Counted from the first letter of the stretch, positions 18,426 through 28,033 are shown. The stretch is 64,000 nucleotides of DNA from Bacteroidota bacterium (GCA_017303905.1 JAFLBH010000001.1:535809-599808); one strand, 5' to 3'. Program-made: numbers and translations. Notes: generated by a model not told the origin, from the letters alone.

Positions 18426-18499
18426 TGATCCCGGCGGGAGTCGAACCCACAACCAACAGAACCGGAATCTGTCATTCTATCCAGTTGAACTACGGGACC
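18426..18499 (-). tRNA. tRNA-Arg (CCG)
   Basis: A 74-nt cloverleaf on the minus strand. The acceptor stem is GGTCCCG / CGGGATC, the D-stem GTTC / GAAT, and the anticodon stem ACAGA / TCTGT with loop TTCCGGT, giving anticodon CCG for the CGG codon. The T-arm is GTGGG-TTCGACT-CCCGC and the discriminator base is A. CCA is not encoded. It is the only intact copy among tRNA-Arg fragments on both sides. Confidence 0.95.
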
Positions 18500-18533
18500 A
18501 GTGTAATTAAAAGAACTTTGTATAGGTAAAGCA

Positions 18534-18600
18534 ATTCTATGGGCGAGGCCATGCTCGCCGTCGCGAGTGCTAACCTCGCGACCAGTTGAACTACGCGACC
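18534..18600 (-). pseudogene. tRNA-Arg 5' fragment interrupted in the D-loop
   Basis: Bases 18534-18540 and 18582-18600 joined together match bases 18474-18499 of the intact tRNA-Arg at 25 of 26 positions (acceptor 5' strand, D-stem and D-loop). Between them sits a 41-bp insert placed just after the two conserved D-loop guanines. No anticodon or 3' half follows, so it cannot make a tRNA. Confidence 0.85.
18541..18581. repeat. 41-bp double-hairpin element, D-loop copy
   Basis: It has the same length and stems as the three copies in the 97-bp units, differing at three positions: the first base, the base between the two hairpins, and one loop base. All three changes lie outside the stems. It is GC-rich in an AT-rich region. 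Confidence 0.88.
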
Positions 18601-18716
18601 TTTTTTAATAAAAGAACATCATTAATGCGTCAAAAAGGAGCACAATGAAGCTCAAAGATAATTCAATTATTTCAACTACTTTTATAATAAATTTCACTTT
18701 TTTCCGTTTAAGGATT

Positions 18717-21029
18717 ATGATAAGAAAAGCACTCGTTTTATTCTTGATAGGATTTCAGTTTTCTGCATTATCTCAAGTAAAAGTGGGACAATGGGTAGGG
18801 CATTTAAGTTATAACTCCTGTAATTCAGTAGCAAAAACCGAAGATGCGGTGTTTGTTTCGAATGGAACAGGACTTCTTAAATACAATTTGGATGATAATT
18901 CAATCGATTTGATTAATAAATCAAATGGCTTGTCGGATATTGGCATTCATTTGTTGCGTTACAATGCGGCGAACAACACCTTACTTGTAATATATGACAA
19001 TGCCAACATTGATATTTTAAAAGGGAAGGATTTTTATAATTTCTCAGACATTAAGCGCAAGAGCATTACCGGAAAGAAAAACATTAATGAGGTGCTTTTT
19101 AAAGGAAGCCTGGCTTATTTGTCTTGTGGATTTGGAATTATTGTGTTTGATACCGATAAGCTAGAAATTAAAGACACCTATTTAATTGGACCTAATGGAT
19201 CGTACCTTAATATTTATCAAACTGAATTCACAGATAGTACTGTTTTTGCTGCTACTTCTGTCGGTTTATATAAAGCAAATTTAGGTACGTTATTAAACAA
19301 CTATCAAAACTGGAAAATTGTAAGTGGCATACCTGCAGGAGCATATAATGGAGTAGTAAAATTCAAAAACAAAATAGTAACGAATTTTTCCCCTTACGCG
19401 TCTAATGGAACAGTAAATAGAGACACTTTGTATTCTTATTCGGGTGTAAGTTGGAAAAAAGACACGATTAAAACATTTCCCTATTATGTGCGTAAAATGC
19501 TTCCGAACGGAAATAATTTAGTTTTGATTGATCAATATGGACTTGAGGTTTATAACTCTTCAGAAGCGAGAACAGCATATATTACTACTTATGCGTTTGG
19601 ATATTCAAACATCATGGATGCGTATATCGAATTTTCAAAACCTAAATATTGGATTGCAGATAAAGTGCAAGGATTTATAGAAAGTTCGGGGCCATATCCA
19701 TTTTACCCGAATAATAAAATTTACGTCAATGGTACTCACAGTAATTTTGTAAGTAATATAGACGTGTTCGATGGAAAAGTGGTGACCTCTCCTACAAAAA
19801 TGGATGAAACGGGCTCGCTTAAATTTTCACGCGAAGGCATTAATTTATTGAGTGATGATTCCTGGTCTTATATAAAGGAAACAGTTTACGATTCCATTTT
19901 AGATCAAAACTTTGCGCTTATCGACAGAAAAAATCCATCAAGAATATGGTCTTCAAGTTGGGCACAAGGTTTGTGTCAGTACGAGAATGGACAACTTGTA
20001 AAAGTACATAACAGCATTAACGCTTCTATTCCAACTCTTGCCGGTTTTCCTAACTGGCATCGCACGGCGGGATTATCAATGGATGAGGATGGTAATTTGT
20101 GGATTGGCAGCAGTGACGTTCAAAATTTCTTAACCGTCCGAAAGCCAAATGGCACATTTCAAAATTTTAATTTTAGTTCTATTGCTCCTTATGTAACACG
20201 CGTTTTAGCTGATAAAAACAAACAAGTTTGGGTGTTGTTTCCAAGAGGGAATGGAGTTTGTGTTTATAAGAATAATAATTATGCGAGCCCCAACTCAAGT
20301 AATCATAAGTTTCTTTCAACGGCGGAGGGTAACGGAAAACTTCCCGATCCATTTGTACATTCTATTGCCGAAGACAAAGACGGACATATATGGATAGGTA
20401 CATCAAAAGGTATAGCCGTGTTCTATAATCCTGAAAACATTTTTGAGGGAGGTAATTTTGATTGCCAGCAAATTTTAATTACGCAAGACAGTCACGTACA
20501 AATTTTATTAGAGACTGAGAAAGTAACGGCAATTGCTGTTGACGGAGCAAACAGAAAGTGGATTGGAACAGAAGCTTCCGGTGTGTTTTGTTTTTCACCT
20601 GATGGTCAACAACAAATTTTTCATTTCACAAAAGATAATAGTCCATTGTTTTCTGATTTAATCAATGACATTTCTTATAATGAGGAAAGTGGCGATGTTT
20701 TTATTGGCTCCGATCAGGGAATTCAATCCTATCGTACAATAATAGTAAAGGGAGAGGAAAATTATAATACAGCACACGCTTATCCAAATCCTGTTAAGCC
20801 GGGTTACAACGGAAATGTTTATGTGCGCGGCTTGATGGATGAATCGGTTGTAAAAATCACTGATCTTAACAGTAATTTAGTTTGGGAAACAAAATCGCAA
20901 GGTGGTCAAATCGAATGGAATTTAAAAAACATTACAGGCAAGAAAGTCGCTCCCGGTGTTTATTTAGTTTACTGCGCATTAGCTGACGGCAGTACGTCGG
21001 CCGTTACAAAAATTCTGGTTTTAAACTAA
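18717..21029 (+). CDS. porZ: T9SS protein PorZ (beta-propeller, attachment-complex component)
   Basis: 770 residues from the ATG at 18717, which starts a clean signal peptide (MIRKALVLFLIGFQFSALSQ); a longer frame from 18645 would bury it. The body has repeated propeller blades of the two-component-regulator type (GLWIGS, HIWIGTSKGIAVF, KWIGTEASGVF, DVFIGSDQGIQSY). The C terminus is a T9SS-like sorting domain beginning AYPNPVKPGYNG and ending APGVYLVYCALADG-TKILVL. PorZ is surface exposed and works with PorU, PorV and Por-Q in processing and anchoring T9SS cargo. It is followed after 1 nt by recO, a pairing I recall from other Bacteroidota. Confidence 0.85.
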   Translation: MIRKALVLFLIGFQFSALSQVKVGQWVGHLSYNSCNSVAKTEDAVFVSNGTGLLKYNLDDNSIDLINKSNGLSDIGIHLLRYNAANNTLLVIYDNANIDILKGKDFYNFSDIKRKSITGKKNINEVLFKGSLAYLSCGFGIIVFDTDKLEIKDTYLIGPNGSYLNIYQTEFTDSTVFAATSVGLYKANLGTLLNNYQNWKIVSGIPAGAYNGVVKFKNKIVTNFSPYASNGTVNRDTLYSYSGVSWKKDTIKTFPYYVRKMLPNGNNLVLIDQYGLEVYNSSEARTAYITTYAFGYSNIMDAYIEFSKPKYWIADKVQGFIESSGPYPFYPNNKIYVNGTHSNFVSNIDVFDGKVVTSPTKMDETGSLKFSREGINLLSDDSWSYIKETVYDSILDQNFALIDRKNPSRIWSSSWAQGLCQYENGQLVKVHNSINASIPTLAGFPNWHRTAGLSMDEDGNLWIGSSDVQNFLTVRKPNGTFQNFNFSSIAPYVTRVLADKNKQVWVLFPRGNGVCVYKNNNYASPNSSNHKFLSTAEGNGKLPDPFVHSIAEDKDGHIWIGTSKGIAVFYNPENIFEGGNFDCQQILITQDSHVQILLETEKVTAIAVDGANRKWIGTEASGVFCFSPDGQQQIFHFTKDNSPLFSDLINDISYNEESGDVFIGSDQGIQSYRTIIVKGEENYNTAHAYPNPVKPGYNGNVYVRGLMDESVVKITDLNSNLVWETKSQGGQIEWNLKNITGKKVAPGVYLVYCALADGSTSAVTKILVLN

Positions 21030-21030
21030 A

Positions 21031-21747
21031 ATGCTGGTAAAATCAGAAGCCATTATTTTACAAAACATTAAGTATGCCGATAAAAAGGCCGTGATTAAAG
21101 CATTTACAAAGCAACACGGCCTTCTAACTTTTTCTGCGATAATTACAAAGTCAAGTCAGGCTAAGGTTAAGCCAGCAAGCGTATTGCCCTTAACAGTAAC
21201 AGAATTAAGCTATAATTTAAAACAAAACCGTGACATTCAGTTACTCACCGAGTCAAACATAGCTTATGTTTACGATGACATCTCGCGAAACTATTTAAAA
21301 CTCGCCATCGCACAGTTCATGAATGAGGTGCTTATTAAGTGCATTAAAGAGCATGTTGGTAACGAAGAGTTGTTTGCGTTTGTGGTGAATTCTTATAAAT
21401 GGTTAAACGAAGCAAAGGAAGGGTATTCTAATCTGCATATTTATTTTTTATTGGAGTTAAGTAAACATTTAGGCTTTGAGCCAAACAATAATTATTCGGC
21501 AAACGATAAATATTTTGATACGCGAGAAGGTAAATTTTCTCCGGTTGAATTGGGTTTTCCTCTTGGATTAAACAATCTGCAATCGCAACTTTTTTCACAT
21601 TCACTAAATGAAGGATTAATTGACAAGCCTTTTTCGAGAGCAGAAAGAAATGAATTAATTGAATCTTATTTGGCTTTTTACAAAATGCATGTTGCGGGAT
21701 TTAGCGATTTAAAATCGCCGGCTATATTAAAAGAGCTTTTTGTTTAA
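21031..21747 (+). CDS. recO: DNA repair protein RecO
   Basis: 238 residues with an N-terminal OB-fold (MLVKSEAIILQNIKYADKKAVIKAFTKQHGLLTF) and a helical C-terminal part. It helps RecR load RecA on SSB-coated single-stranded DNA. The family zinc-binding cysteines are absent, as in many Bacteroidota RecO proteins. It starts 1 nt after the porZ stop and overlaps the convergent remB-like gene by 4 nt. Confidence 0.9.
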   Translation: MLVKSEAIILQNIKYADKKAVIKAFTKQHGLLTFSAIITKSSQAKVKPASVLPLTVTELSYNLKQNRDIQLLTESNIAYVYDDISRNYLKLAIAQFMNEVLIKCIKEHVGNEELFAFVVNSYKWLNEAKEGYSNLHIYFLLELSKHLGFEPNNNYSANDKYFDTREGKFSPVELGFPLGLNNLQSQLFSHSLNEGLIDKPFSRAERNELIESYLAFYKMHVAGFSDLKSPAILKELFV

Positions 21748-23345
21748 TAATCTCTGTAAAAATTCCAGATACTGGTTTTAATACCAAAATAAATATAGGG
21801 GTTTTGAAGTTCATAACCCTTATCAGTGGATTCGCTGCGTTGTATGTACCCTAATTCCAATCGCAAATTCATTTGAGGCAAAATAAAATAGGTGAAGCGA
21901 ATATCGCTCTGCAACAAAGTAGTTTTTATTCCTTGGGTGGTTTTATGTCCGTATTCGTATGGACGAGTTGTATAGGATAAAAATATATTTTGACCGAGAT
22001 TCGAACCCGCAGTGTCCTTACCAATTATAGCATAAAGCCCCTGCGCACTAAACATAAACCGGTTTTTTCGATAACTTAAGAAACCAAGGTATTCTTTAAA
22101 GTTAGCTCCAAGCGGATGAGCAAGGGGCTGACCGTAATGCGCGTAATTTTGAGCAACAGAGCCGTGAGTATAAGTATACGGCCTTACTTCGTTATATTCA
22201 GCTTGAAATGTTAAGCCGCGTACTTTAAACACATCTACATACTTTAATCCCAATTGCCATGCTTGCTTGTTAGCCCACCAACCGCGTCTGGCACGAATCT
22301 CGCGTAGCAGAAATTCATCTAATGCTAATTGTCCGTATAGTTTAAGGCAATTAAATAATCTAAAAGAAGAATTGATTCCGATAAAAGCATTATCAGAAGA
22401 GCCCACAGAAAACTCCTGAGGTCTGTACATGATAATGGGATTTAAATAGTTTACGTCGAAGCCTCTATCACGATTAGCCTCTGTTCCTTGCCATATAATA
22501 TTTTCAAACACAGAAAGATTAAACTCCTTGATTGGATTCCAGCTTAAATAATGCATGGTGGCGTATTTGTTTTGGAATTTTGATTTGATGCCGCCTGAAC
22601 CGGTAATGTCATACATCCAAGTATACCATACACTGTATTGCACATTTCCGAAATGCGAATTAATGCGGAAGTAAGGATAATTATTGGCTACATCCGACAA
22701 CAATAGAGAACGATAGCCTTCGCCAATAAAATGTTTACCATTACCAATTTGCAAATTAAAAATCTTATTGGGCGAATAGGATGCTGAGCCGCTGAAATTG
22801 GAATAATTGTAAGAATTACCTGAACGATAAGCCATTCCCAAACCCGGAATAAGCATCGTGTTTTGAATGAATGTATCGGTAAAAAACGGATAGGTTACAT
22901 TACCGGCAAATCCGGTTCCTTCCAATGTAAAATCATCGTTAATGTTTAGTTTAGCATGCAAACCTCCACTTAATTCGTTTACATTTTTATTACTTAAAAC
23001 ATCAAAGCCTGTTTGCAAATCAACAAGTGGCAGAAATTGAAAATTGTATTGATTTCTTTTTGATGGGCCTTCATTAAAAGTTTTACTCAGGAAGAAATTT
23101 TTAATTGTATAGTGATGATAGCCCACACATGAATCATGAAATTGTGTTAGGGAATTAGATAGATAAGGCTTAAAACTCGCATGAAACTCCTTATTAGGAT
23201 ATCTAATACTCCATTCGTCAATAACCTGTGAAGTTTCACTATTCAAGAATATATTACGCGCAATGGGGTTTTCTTGCGAAGAAGAACTAAGGCTTGTTAA
23301 TAGTAAAACAAACAGACAAACTATTTTATTCTTTAGGCTCTTCAA
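21744..23345 (-). CDS. RemB/Wzi-like outer-membrane beta-barrel, copy 1
   Basis: 533 residues with a signal peptide (to about residue 23, SLSSSSQ) and repeated amphipathic strands ending in a C-terminal aromatic (SIWNFYRDY). Family landmarks include QIGNGKHFIGEGYRSLLLSDVANNYPYFRI and HYGQPLAHPLGANFKEY. The family is known as gliding motility protein RemB and is related to Wzi-type capsule assembly barrels that hold polysaccharide on the cell surface. Its start overlaps wecA by 20 bp. A paralogue lies on the other side of wecA. Confidence 0.8.
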   Translation of the reverse strand: MKSLKNKIVCLFVLLLTSLSSSSQENPIARNIFLNSETSQVIDEWSIRYPNKEFHASFKPYLSNSLTQFHDSCVGYHHYTIKNFFLSKTFNEGPSKRNQYNFQFLPLVDLQTGFDVLSNKNVNELSGGLHAKLNINDDFTLEGTGFAGNVTYPFFTDTFIQNTMLIPGLGMAYRSGNSYNYSNFSGSASYSPNKIFNLQIGNGKHFIGEGYRSLLLSDVANNYPYFRINSHFGNVQYSVWYTWMYDITGSGGIKSKFQNKYATMHYLSWNPIKEFNLSVFENIIWQGTEANRDRGFDVNYLNPIIMYRPQEFSVGSSDNAFIGINSSFRLFNCLKLYGQLALDEFLLREIRARRGWWANKQAWQLGLKYVDVFKVRGLTFQAEYNEVRPYTYTHGSVAQNYAHYGQPLAHPLGANFKEYLGFLSYRKNRFMFSAQGLYAIIGKDTAGSNLGQNIFLSYTTRPYEYGHKTTQGIKTTLLQSDIRFTYFILPQMNLRLELGYIQRSESTDKGYELQNPYIYFGIKTSIWNFYRDY

Positions 23346-24420
23346 TTTTTTTTGACCTTGATTTTGCGTAAATAACCCACAAAATAAAAATTCCGCTACA
23401 GGCTAAAACGGCCAATAATGAAAGGCTAGGGTTTAAATAATAACTCAGTAAAGAAACACCAACAGTAACGATACTGAAAATATAAATAACAATTACTGTT
23501 TTAGCATGGGAATACCCACAATCGATTAAGCGGTGATGAATGTGATTACGGTCCGCTTCAAATGGAGATTGACCTTTTATTGTTCGAATAACAAATACAC
23601 GCAACGTATCTGTTAAGGGGTAAACTAATGCAGCAATTGCAAACACAGAGTTTGAAATATGCACCCAAAAATTATCCAAACGATTAACAGGATACTCAAT
23701 CAGTTTTGTGCTTAATACATAAATGAACATTCCAATAATGAGAGAACCGGAATCGCCCATGAATATTTTTGCCGGTGAAAAATTGAACACTAAAAAACCG
23801 AGTAAAGCACCGGATAAAGCAAAGGATAATGAAGCAAGAGTATATTCATTTGCAAAAACAAACCAAGTGCCAAAAAACGTAGTAGCTAAGAAGCCAATTC
23901 CTGCTGCTAAACCGTCAACACCATCGATAAGATTCATGGCATTTACAACAACAATGTAAGTAAATAGAGAAAGAAAGATACTTCCCCACTCGGGAATTCT
24001 CTCTACAAAAAACACACCGTGTAGCCCGGTGATGCGTATATCGCCCATTAAAATAAGAATGAGCCCAACAACTACGTGTGCAAATAATTTTTTTACCGGT
24101 GCGGTACCTATAATATCATCTTTAACACCAACAAAAAACAAAACTAAACTGGTGGCAATAATGATCTTAAATTCTTTTACAGATTCATAGATTTGACTAT
24201 AGTCATGTAAGTCATCGATATTAAACCAAAGGGAAAAGGAAAATAAAGTGGCTGCATAAATAATGATTCCTCCAATAGTTGGAATGGCCCGTTTGTGTAT
24301 TTTACGATCTTCCGATGGTAAGTCGATAAGGTTTTTGAGAATGGCAACTTTAATAAGCGCCGGTGTGGTATATAAAACCACAACAAAAGCCGTTATGAAA
24401 ACTAAAATTAGAAGTACCAT
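23326..24420 (-). CDS. wecA: Undecaprenyl-phosphate sugar-1-phosphate transferase (WecA/TagO family)
   Basis: 364 residues with about ten membrane spans. Catalytic motifs of the MraY/WecA superfamily are present: KRAIPTIGG in the first loop, NAMNLIDGVDGLAAG, FMGDSGSL and the DRNHIHHRL motif that separates WecA-type enzymes from MraY. It transfers a HexNAc-1-phosphate to undecaprenyl phosphate at the inner-membrane face, starting a surface polysaccharide. Its ATG shares one base with the upstream remB-like stop and it overlaps the downstream copy by 20 bp, so the three are tightly coupled. Confidence 0.9.
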   Translation of the reverse strand: MVLLILVFITAFVVVLYTTPALIKVAILKNLIDLPSEDRKIHKRAIPTIGGIIIYAATLFSFSLWFNIDDLHDYSQIYESVKEFKIIIATSLVLFFVGVKDDIIGTAPVKKLFAHVVVGLILILMGDIRITGLHGVFFVERIPEWGSIFLSLFTYIVVVNAMNLIDGVDGLAAGIGFLATTFFGTWFVFANEYTLASLSFALSGALLGFLVFNFSPAKIFMGDSGSLIIGMFIYVLSTKLIEYPVNRLDNFWVHISNSVFAIAALVYPLTDTLRVFVIRTIKGQSPFEADRNHIHHRLIDCGYSHAKTVIVIYIFSIVTVGVSLLSYYLNPSLSLLAVLACSGIFILWVIYAKSRSKKIEEPKE

Positions 24421-25982
24421 TAAAAATCAAAATATGCGTTGTATAAACTCGTTTTAAAACTTAAATATACATAGGCTGTCTTATTAGATGAATCATTAAA
24501 ACCATAAAATTCTTGGTCGCGATACATCAAACCTAAACTGATATTTGTGTTATAGGACGGGTTTATAGTGTAACCTAGCCTTAAATTTACAATATTGTTG
24601 TTATATAACGAATAATTATTGAATGTTATAAACTGATAGTGGTACCGAACATTTATGTTAAAGCGCTTAATTTTCTGGTCAAGTACAAAAAGCAGTTCTT
24701 GTCCGTTTCCGGGTGTAAATCCAATGTGTTGGTTGTAATGGGAATAAGATTGATTGGCGGTGTCGGTTGTAACCGGACTGTTATAAGAACCTTCTGTAAC
24801 AGTATTATATTCCGCCTGCAGAAAGAGATTTTTCACTTTAAATGCATTAAAGTATTTTAACCCGAATTGGTAGCCGTAACCATTTCCAATGGAGTTATTA
24901 TTACTTAAATCATCGGCCATCACCTGAGCATAAGCACTAATACTATTTGTCAGCTTTAAGTTGAGGTCGGCGCCAATCAAAATATTATTCTTGTTGTTTA
25001 ATCCGTAATAGGCAAGGTTGGTATAGATTACTGGATTAAAATATTGCCATTCGAACTGCTGTCTGTTTCTCCTATTAGGAACCTGCCAGATCATTCCCTG
25101 AAAGAACCCTATGTTTAACCATTTCGCTAGATTGGCGCTTAAATATTGGAAAGAGGCAGCCTTTTTCTGAAATAAGGGCTCTGTGTTCGGAACAGTTTTG
25201 TCACTTGCCGGAATCAAATTCATAAACGAAACATACAAGTTCGTGTATTGCAAGCGCCCTTTAAAATATTGTTGCGTGATTCGCACGAATGGGTAATTAA
25301 AAGCATTATCACTTAACAATAGAGAGCGATATCCGTGACCGATTTTGTGCTTGCCGTGTCCGGCCTGAATGTTTAAATTTTTGAATGGCTGGTAAGAGAA
25401 AAAGCCTGACGAAAAGGAATAGTCAAACCCTCTTGTGTTAAACACTTTCCACCTTCCTTGTCCGGGTACCACTTTCGTGTTTTTGCTAAATGCTTCCACA
25501 TAATTTGGGAAGACAGACTGATTTTCGGCAAACATGGTTTCAAAGTAGAAATCTTTACCAACGCTTCCGGCGGCAATGATTCCGCGTGTGTTTGTATAGA
25601 GTCGTCTGAATAGAGTGTCTTCACTGTCGCGGCCCAGTTCTAAATTGAGTAAGGGGTCGACCGTTATATGATACTTTTGATTTTTTGATTTGAACTGAAG
25701 AAGATGATCGTAGAAAACTTTATCCAAAAAGCGGTCTTCGGTTATGTATCTGAAAATCTTATGCGAGTCAGCGACAAATTTATATTTATCCGAAAAAAAG
25801 GGAATGTATGGCTGAATCGCGTTATGTATGGCTGAATCTTTTTTGGCAAGAACCGATTCTGTTAATAGTCCAAAACTATAATCGTTGGGCAGATTGTAGA
25901 ATTGCGCATGAACGAATTTATTTATTGTGAAAATAAATGCGAAGCAAAGGAGTTTTTTTATAGTTGCATTTGGTTTCACCAA
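24420..25982 (-). CDS. RemB/Wzi-like outer-membrane beta-barrel, copy 2
   Basis: 520 residues with a signal peptide (to about residue 26, NKFVHAQ) and barrel strands. It shares the core of copy 1: IQAGHGKHKIGHGYRSLLLSDNAFNYPFVRI and a HYNQHIGFTPGNGQE segment, and a C terminus SLYNAYFDF. The two are clear but divergent paralogues. It sits 14 nt after fcl and directly before wecA, so the operon order suggests a role in export or surface attachment of the fucose-containing glycan. That role is inferred. Confidence 0.8.
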   Translation of the reverse strand: MVKPNATIKKLLCFAFIFTINKFVHAQFYNLPNDYSFGLLTESVLAKKDSAIHNAIQPYIPFFSDKYKFVADSHKIFRYITEDRFLDKVFYDHLLQFKSKNQKYHITVDPLLNLELGRDSEDTLFRRLYTNTRGIIAAGSVGKDFYFETMFAENQSVFPNYVEAFSKNTKVVPGQGRWKVFNTRGFDYSFSSGFFSYQPFKNLNIQAGHGKHKIGHGYRSLLLSDNAFNYPFVRITQQYFKGRLQYTNLYVSFMNLIPASDKTVPNTEPLFQKKAASFQYLSANLAKWLNIGFFQGMIWQVPNRRNRQQFEWQYFNPVIYTNLAYYGLNNKNNILIGADLNLKLTNSISAYAQVMADDLSNNNSIGNGYGYQFGLKYFNAFKVKNLFLQAEYNTVTEGSYNSPVTTDTANQSYSHYNQHIGFTPGNGQELLFVLDQKIKRFNINVRYHYQFITFNNYSLYNNNIVNLRLGYTINPSYNTNISLGLMYRDQEFYGFNDSSNKTAYVYLSFKTSLYNAYFDF

Positions 25983-25996
25983 GTAGATTTAAATGT

Positions 25997-26938
25997 TTAC
26001 CACACCTTCACGCCTTCTTTTTTCTTAAAATCCTCGTATACTGCTTTGATGCCGTCTTCCAGTTCAATTTTATGTTTCCATCCTAAGCTATGAAGGAAAC
26101 TTACATCCATTAATTTTCTTGGTGTGCCATCTGGTTTAGTGAGATCGTGTTTGATTTCGCCTTCGTAACCCACAATTTTTTTGATTAATAAGGCGAGGTC
26201 TTTAATGGTTAAATCTACACCTGTTCCAATATTTACAAATTTGTCGCCCGAATAATTCTTCATTAAAAACACACAAGCATCAGCCATATCGTCGGCGTGA
26301 AGAAATTCCCGCATGGGTGTTCCGGTACCCCACATTTCAACAAAAGGTTCTTTCTTTTCTTTCGCGTCATGAAATTTGCGGATAAGCGCCGGAAGCACAT
26401 GCGAATTATTTAAATTATAATTATCGTTAGGGCCATACAAATTGGTAGGCATTACCGAAATAAAATCACAACCATACTGTCGTTTATACGACTCGCATAA
26501 CTTGATGCCCGCTATTTTTGCTATAGCATAAGGTTCATTGGTATCCTCAAGATAACCGGATAACAAATATTCTTCCTTCAACGGCTGCGGAGCAAGTTTA
26601 GGGTAGATACAAGAAGAGCCCAGAAACATTAACTTCTTTACTTTGTTTTTATAAGCCGCATGAACAACATTGTTTTGAATCATGAGATTTTCATAAATAA
26701 AATCGGCACGATAAACATTGTTAGCCTGTATGCCGCCAACTTTCGCTGCTGCTAAAAAAACATAATCGGGTTTTTCTTTTTCAAAAAAATCATCAACCGC
26801 TTTTTGGTTTCTTAAATCCAATTCAGCTGAGGTGCGTGTTACAAAATGAGTGTAACCTTTTTTTTGCAAGTTGCGATGAATGGCAGAGCCTACCATCCCA
26901 CGATGACCCGCTATATAAATTTTGGAGTTTAGTTCCAC
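25997..26938 (-). CDS. fcl: GDP-L-fucose synthase
   Basis: 313 residues, extended short-chain dehydrogenase fold. The NADP-binding motif is [10 protein letters not shown] near residue 11, the catalytic YxxxK is YAIAK in the segment [10 protein letters not shown], and the SSCIYP and [10 protein letters not shown] motifs are typical of Fcl. It performs epimerisation and reduction of the keto intermediate made by Gmd. It starts 6 nt after the gmd stop. Confidence 0.95.
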   Translation of the reverse strand: MELNSKIYIAGHRGMVGSAIHRNLQKKGYTHFVTRTSAELDLRNQKAVDDFFEKEKPDYVFLAAAKVGGIQANNVYRADFIYENLMIQNNVVHAAYKNKVKKLMFLGSSCIYPKLAPQPLKEEYLLSGYLEDTNEPYAIAKIAGIKLCESYKRQYGCDFISVMPTNLYGPNDNYNLNNSHVLPALIRKFHDAKEKKEPFVEMWGTGTPMREFLHADDMADACVFLMKNYSGDKFVNIGTGVDLTIKDLALLIKKIVGYEGEIKHDLTKPDGTPRKLMDVSFLHSLGWKHKIELEDGIKAVYEDFKKKEGVKVW

Positions 26939-26944
26939 AGAAAT

Positions 26945-28033
26945 CTATTCTTTATAATTTAAAACTTTGTGACCGCCTTCTAATAAATATTTATCGCGCT
27001 TAAACAATTCAAGATCGCTTGCCATCATTTCTTTGCATAATTGTTCTACGCTGCGTTTTGGCTCCCATCCTAAAATGGTTTTTGCTTTGGTAGCATCGCC
27101 AATCAATAAATCAACTTCAGCAGGACGGAAATACTTTTCATCGATTTCCACAATGGCTTTTCCGGTTGCCTTGTTATATCCTTTTTCATTTACGCCTTCA
27201 CCTTTCCATTCAATAGAAATACCAACTTCACCAAACGACATCTCAACAAATTTTCTTACGGTAATTTTTTTGCCGGTTGCCAAAACAAAGTCATCCGCTT
27301 CTTTTTGTTGTAACATCAACCACATGCCTTCAACGTAATCCTGTGCGTGTCCCCAATCACGTTCAGCATCCAAATTACCTAAGAATAATTTTTCCTGCAT
27401 ACCTAAGCTTATTTTCGCGGCGGCACGGGTAATTTTACGCGTTACAAATGTTTCACCTCTCACCGGACTCTCATGGTTAAATAAAATTCCATTGGCAGCA
27501 AAAATGCCATATGATTCGCGGTAATTTTTCGTAATCCAATAAGCATAAACTTTTGCAACGCCATACGGACTGCGCGGATAAAACGGAGTGGTTTCTTTTT
27601 GAGGTATTTCCTGTACCAATCCAAACATTTCGGAAGTACCGGCCTGGTAAAACTTTGTTTTTTTCTCAAGACCAAGAATACGAATGGCTTCTAAAATACG
27701 AAGTGCGCCAATCGCATCGGCGTTGGCTGTATATTCAGGGGTTTCAAAACTAACTTTCACATGTGATTGTGCGGCAAGATTGTAAATTTCAGTTGGCTGA
27801 ACTTCCTGTATGATTCGAATGAGGTTTGTGCTATCCGTTAAATCGCCATAGTGTAATTTGAAATGCACGTTTTTCTCATGTAAATCCTGATATAGATGAT
27901 CGATACGATCGGTGTTAAACAAGGAACTGCGACGTTTGATGCCATGAACCTGGTAACCTTTGCTCAATAATAATTCCGCTAAATAAGCGCCGTCTTGTCC
28001 GGTAACACCTGTAATTAATGCAATTTTTGCCAT
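26945..28033 (-). CDS. gmd: GDP-mannose 4,6-dehydratase
   Basis: 362 residues. It has the Rossmann motif [12 protein letters not shown], the [13 protein letters not shown] segment, the substrate loop SEMFG and the catalytic YGVAK in [13 protein letters not shown]. It converts GDP-mannose to the 4-keto-6-deoxy intermediate used by fcl downstream. It is the first gene of the gmd-fcl-remB-wecA-remB transcript, a supply and export unit for a deoxyhexose-containing surface polysaccharide. Confidence 0.95.
   Translation of the reverse strand: MAKIALITGVTGQDGAYLAELLLSKGYQVHGIKRRSSLFNTDRIDHLYQDLHEKNVHFKLHYGDLTDSTNLIRIIQEVQPTEIYNLAAQSHVKVSFETPEYTANADAIGALRILEAIRILGLEKKTKFYQAGTSEMFGLVQEIPQKETTPFYPRSPYGVAKVYAYWITKNYRESYGIFAANGILFNHESPVRGETFVTRKITRAAAKISLGMQEKLFLGNLDAERDWGHAQDYVEGMWLMLQQKEADDFVLATGKKITVRKFVEMSFGEVGISIEWKGEGVNEKGYNKATGKAIVEIDEKYFRPAEVDLLIGDATKAKTILGWEPKRSVEQLCKEMMASDLELFKRDKYLLEGGHKVLNYKE

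Noticed and set aside
18134-18600. The tRNA-Arg locus as the attachment site of an integrated element or genomic island
   Set aside because: No integrase, transposase or phage gene lies within the window on either side, and the flanking genes (porZ, recO, a lipoprotein-like gene) look native in composition.
25803-25838. A 15-bp direct repeat ATGTATGGCTGAATC inside the second remB-like gene
   Set aside because: It only doubles a short peptide near the mature N terminus and keeps the frame; a simple local duplication without wider pattern.
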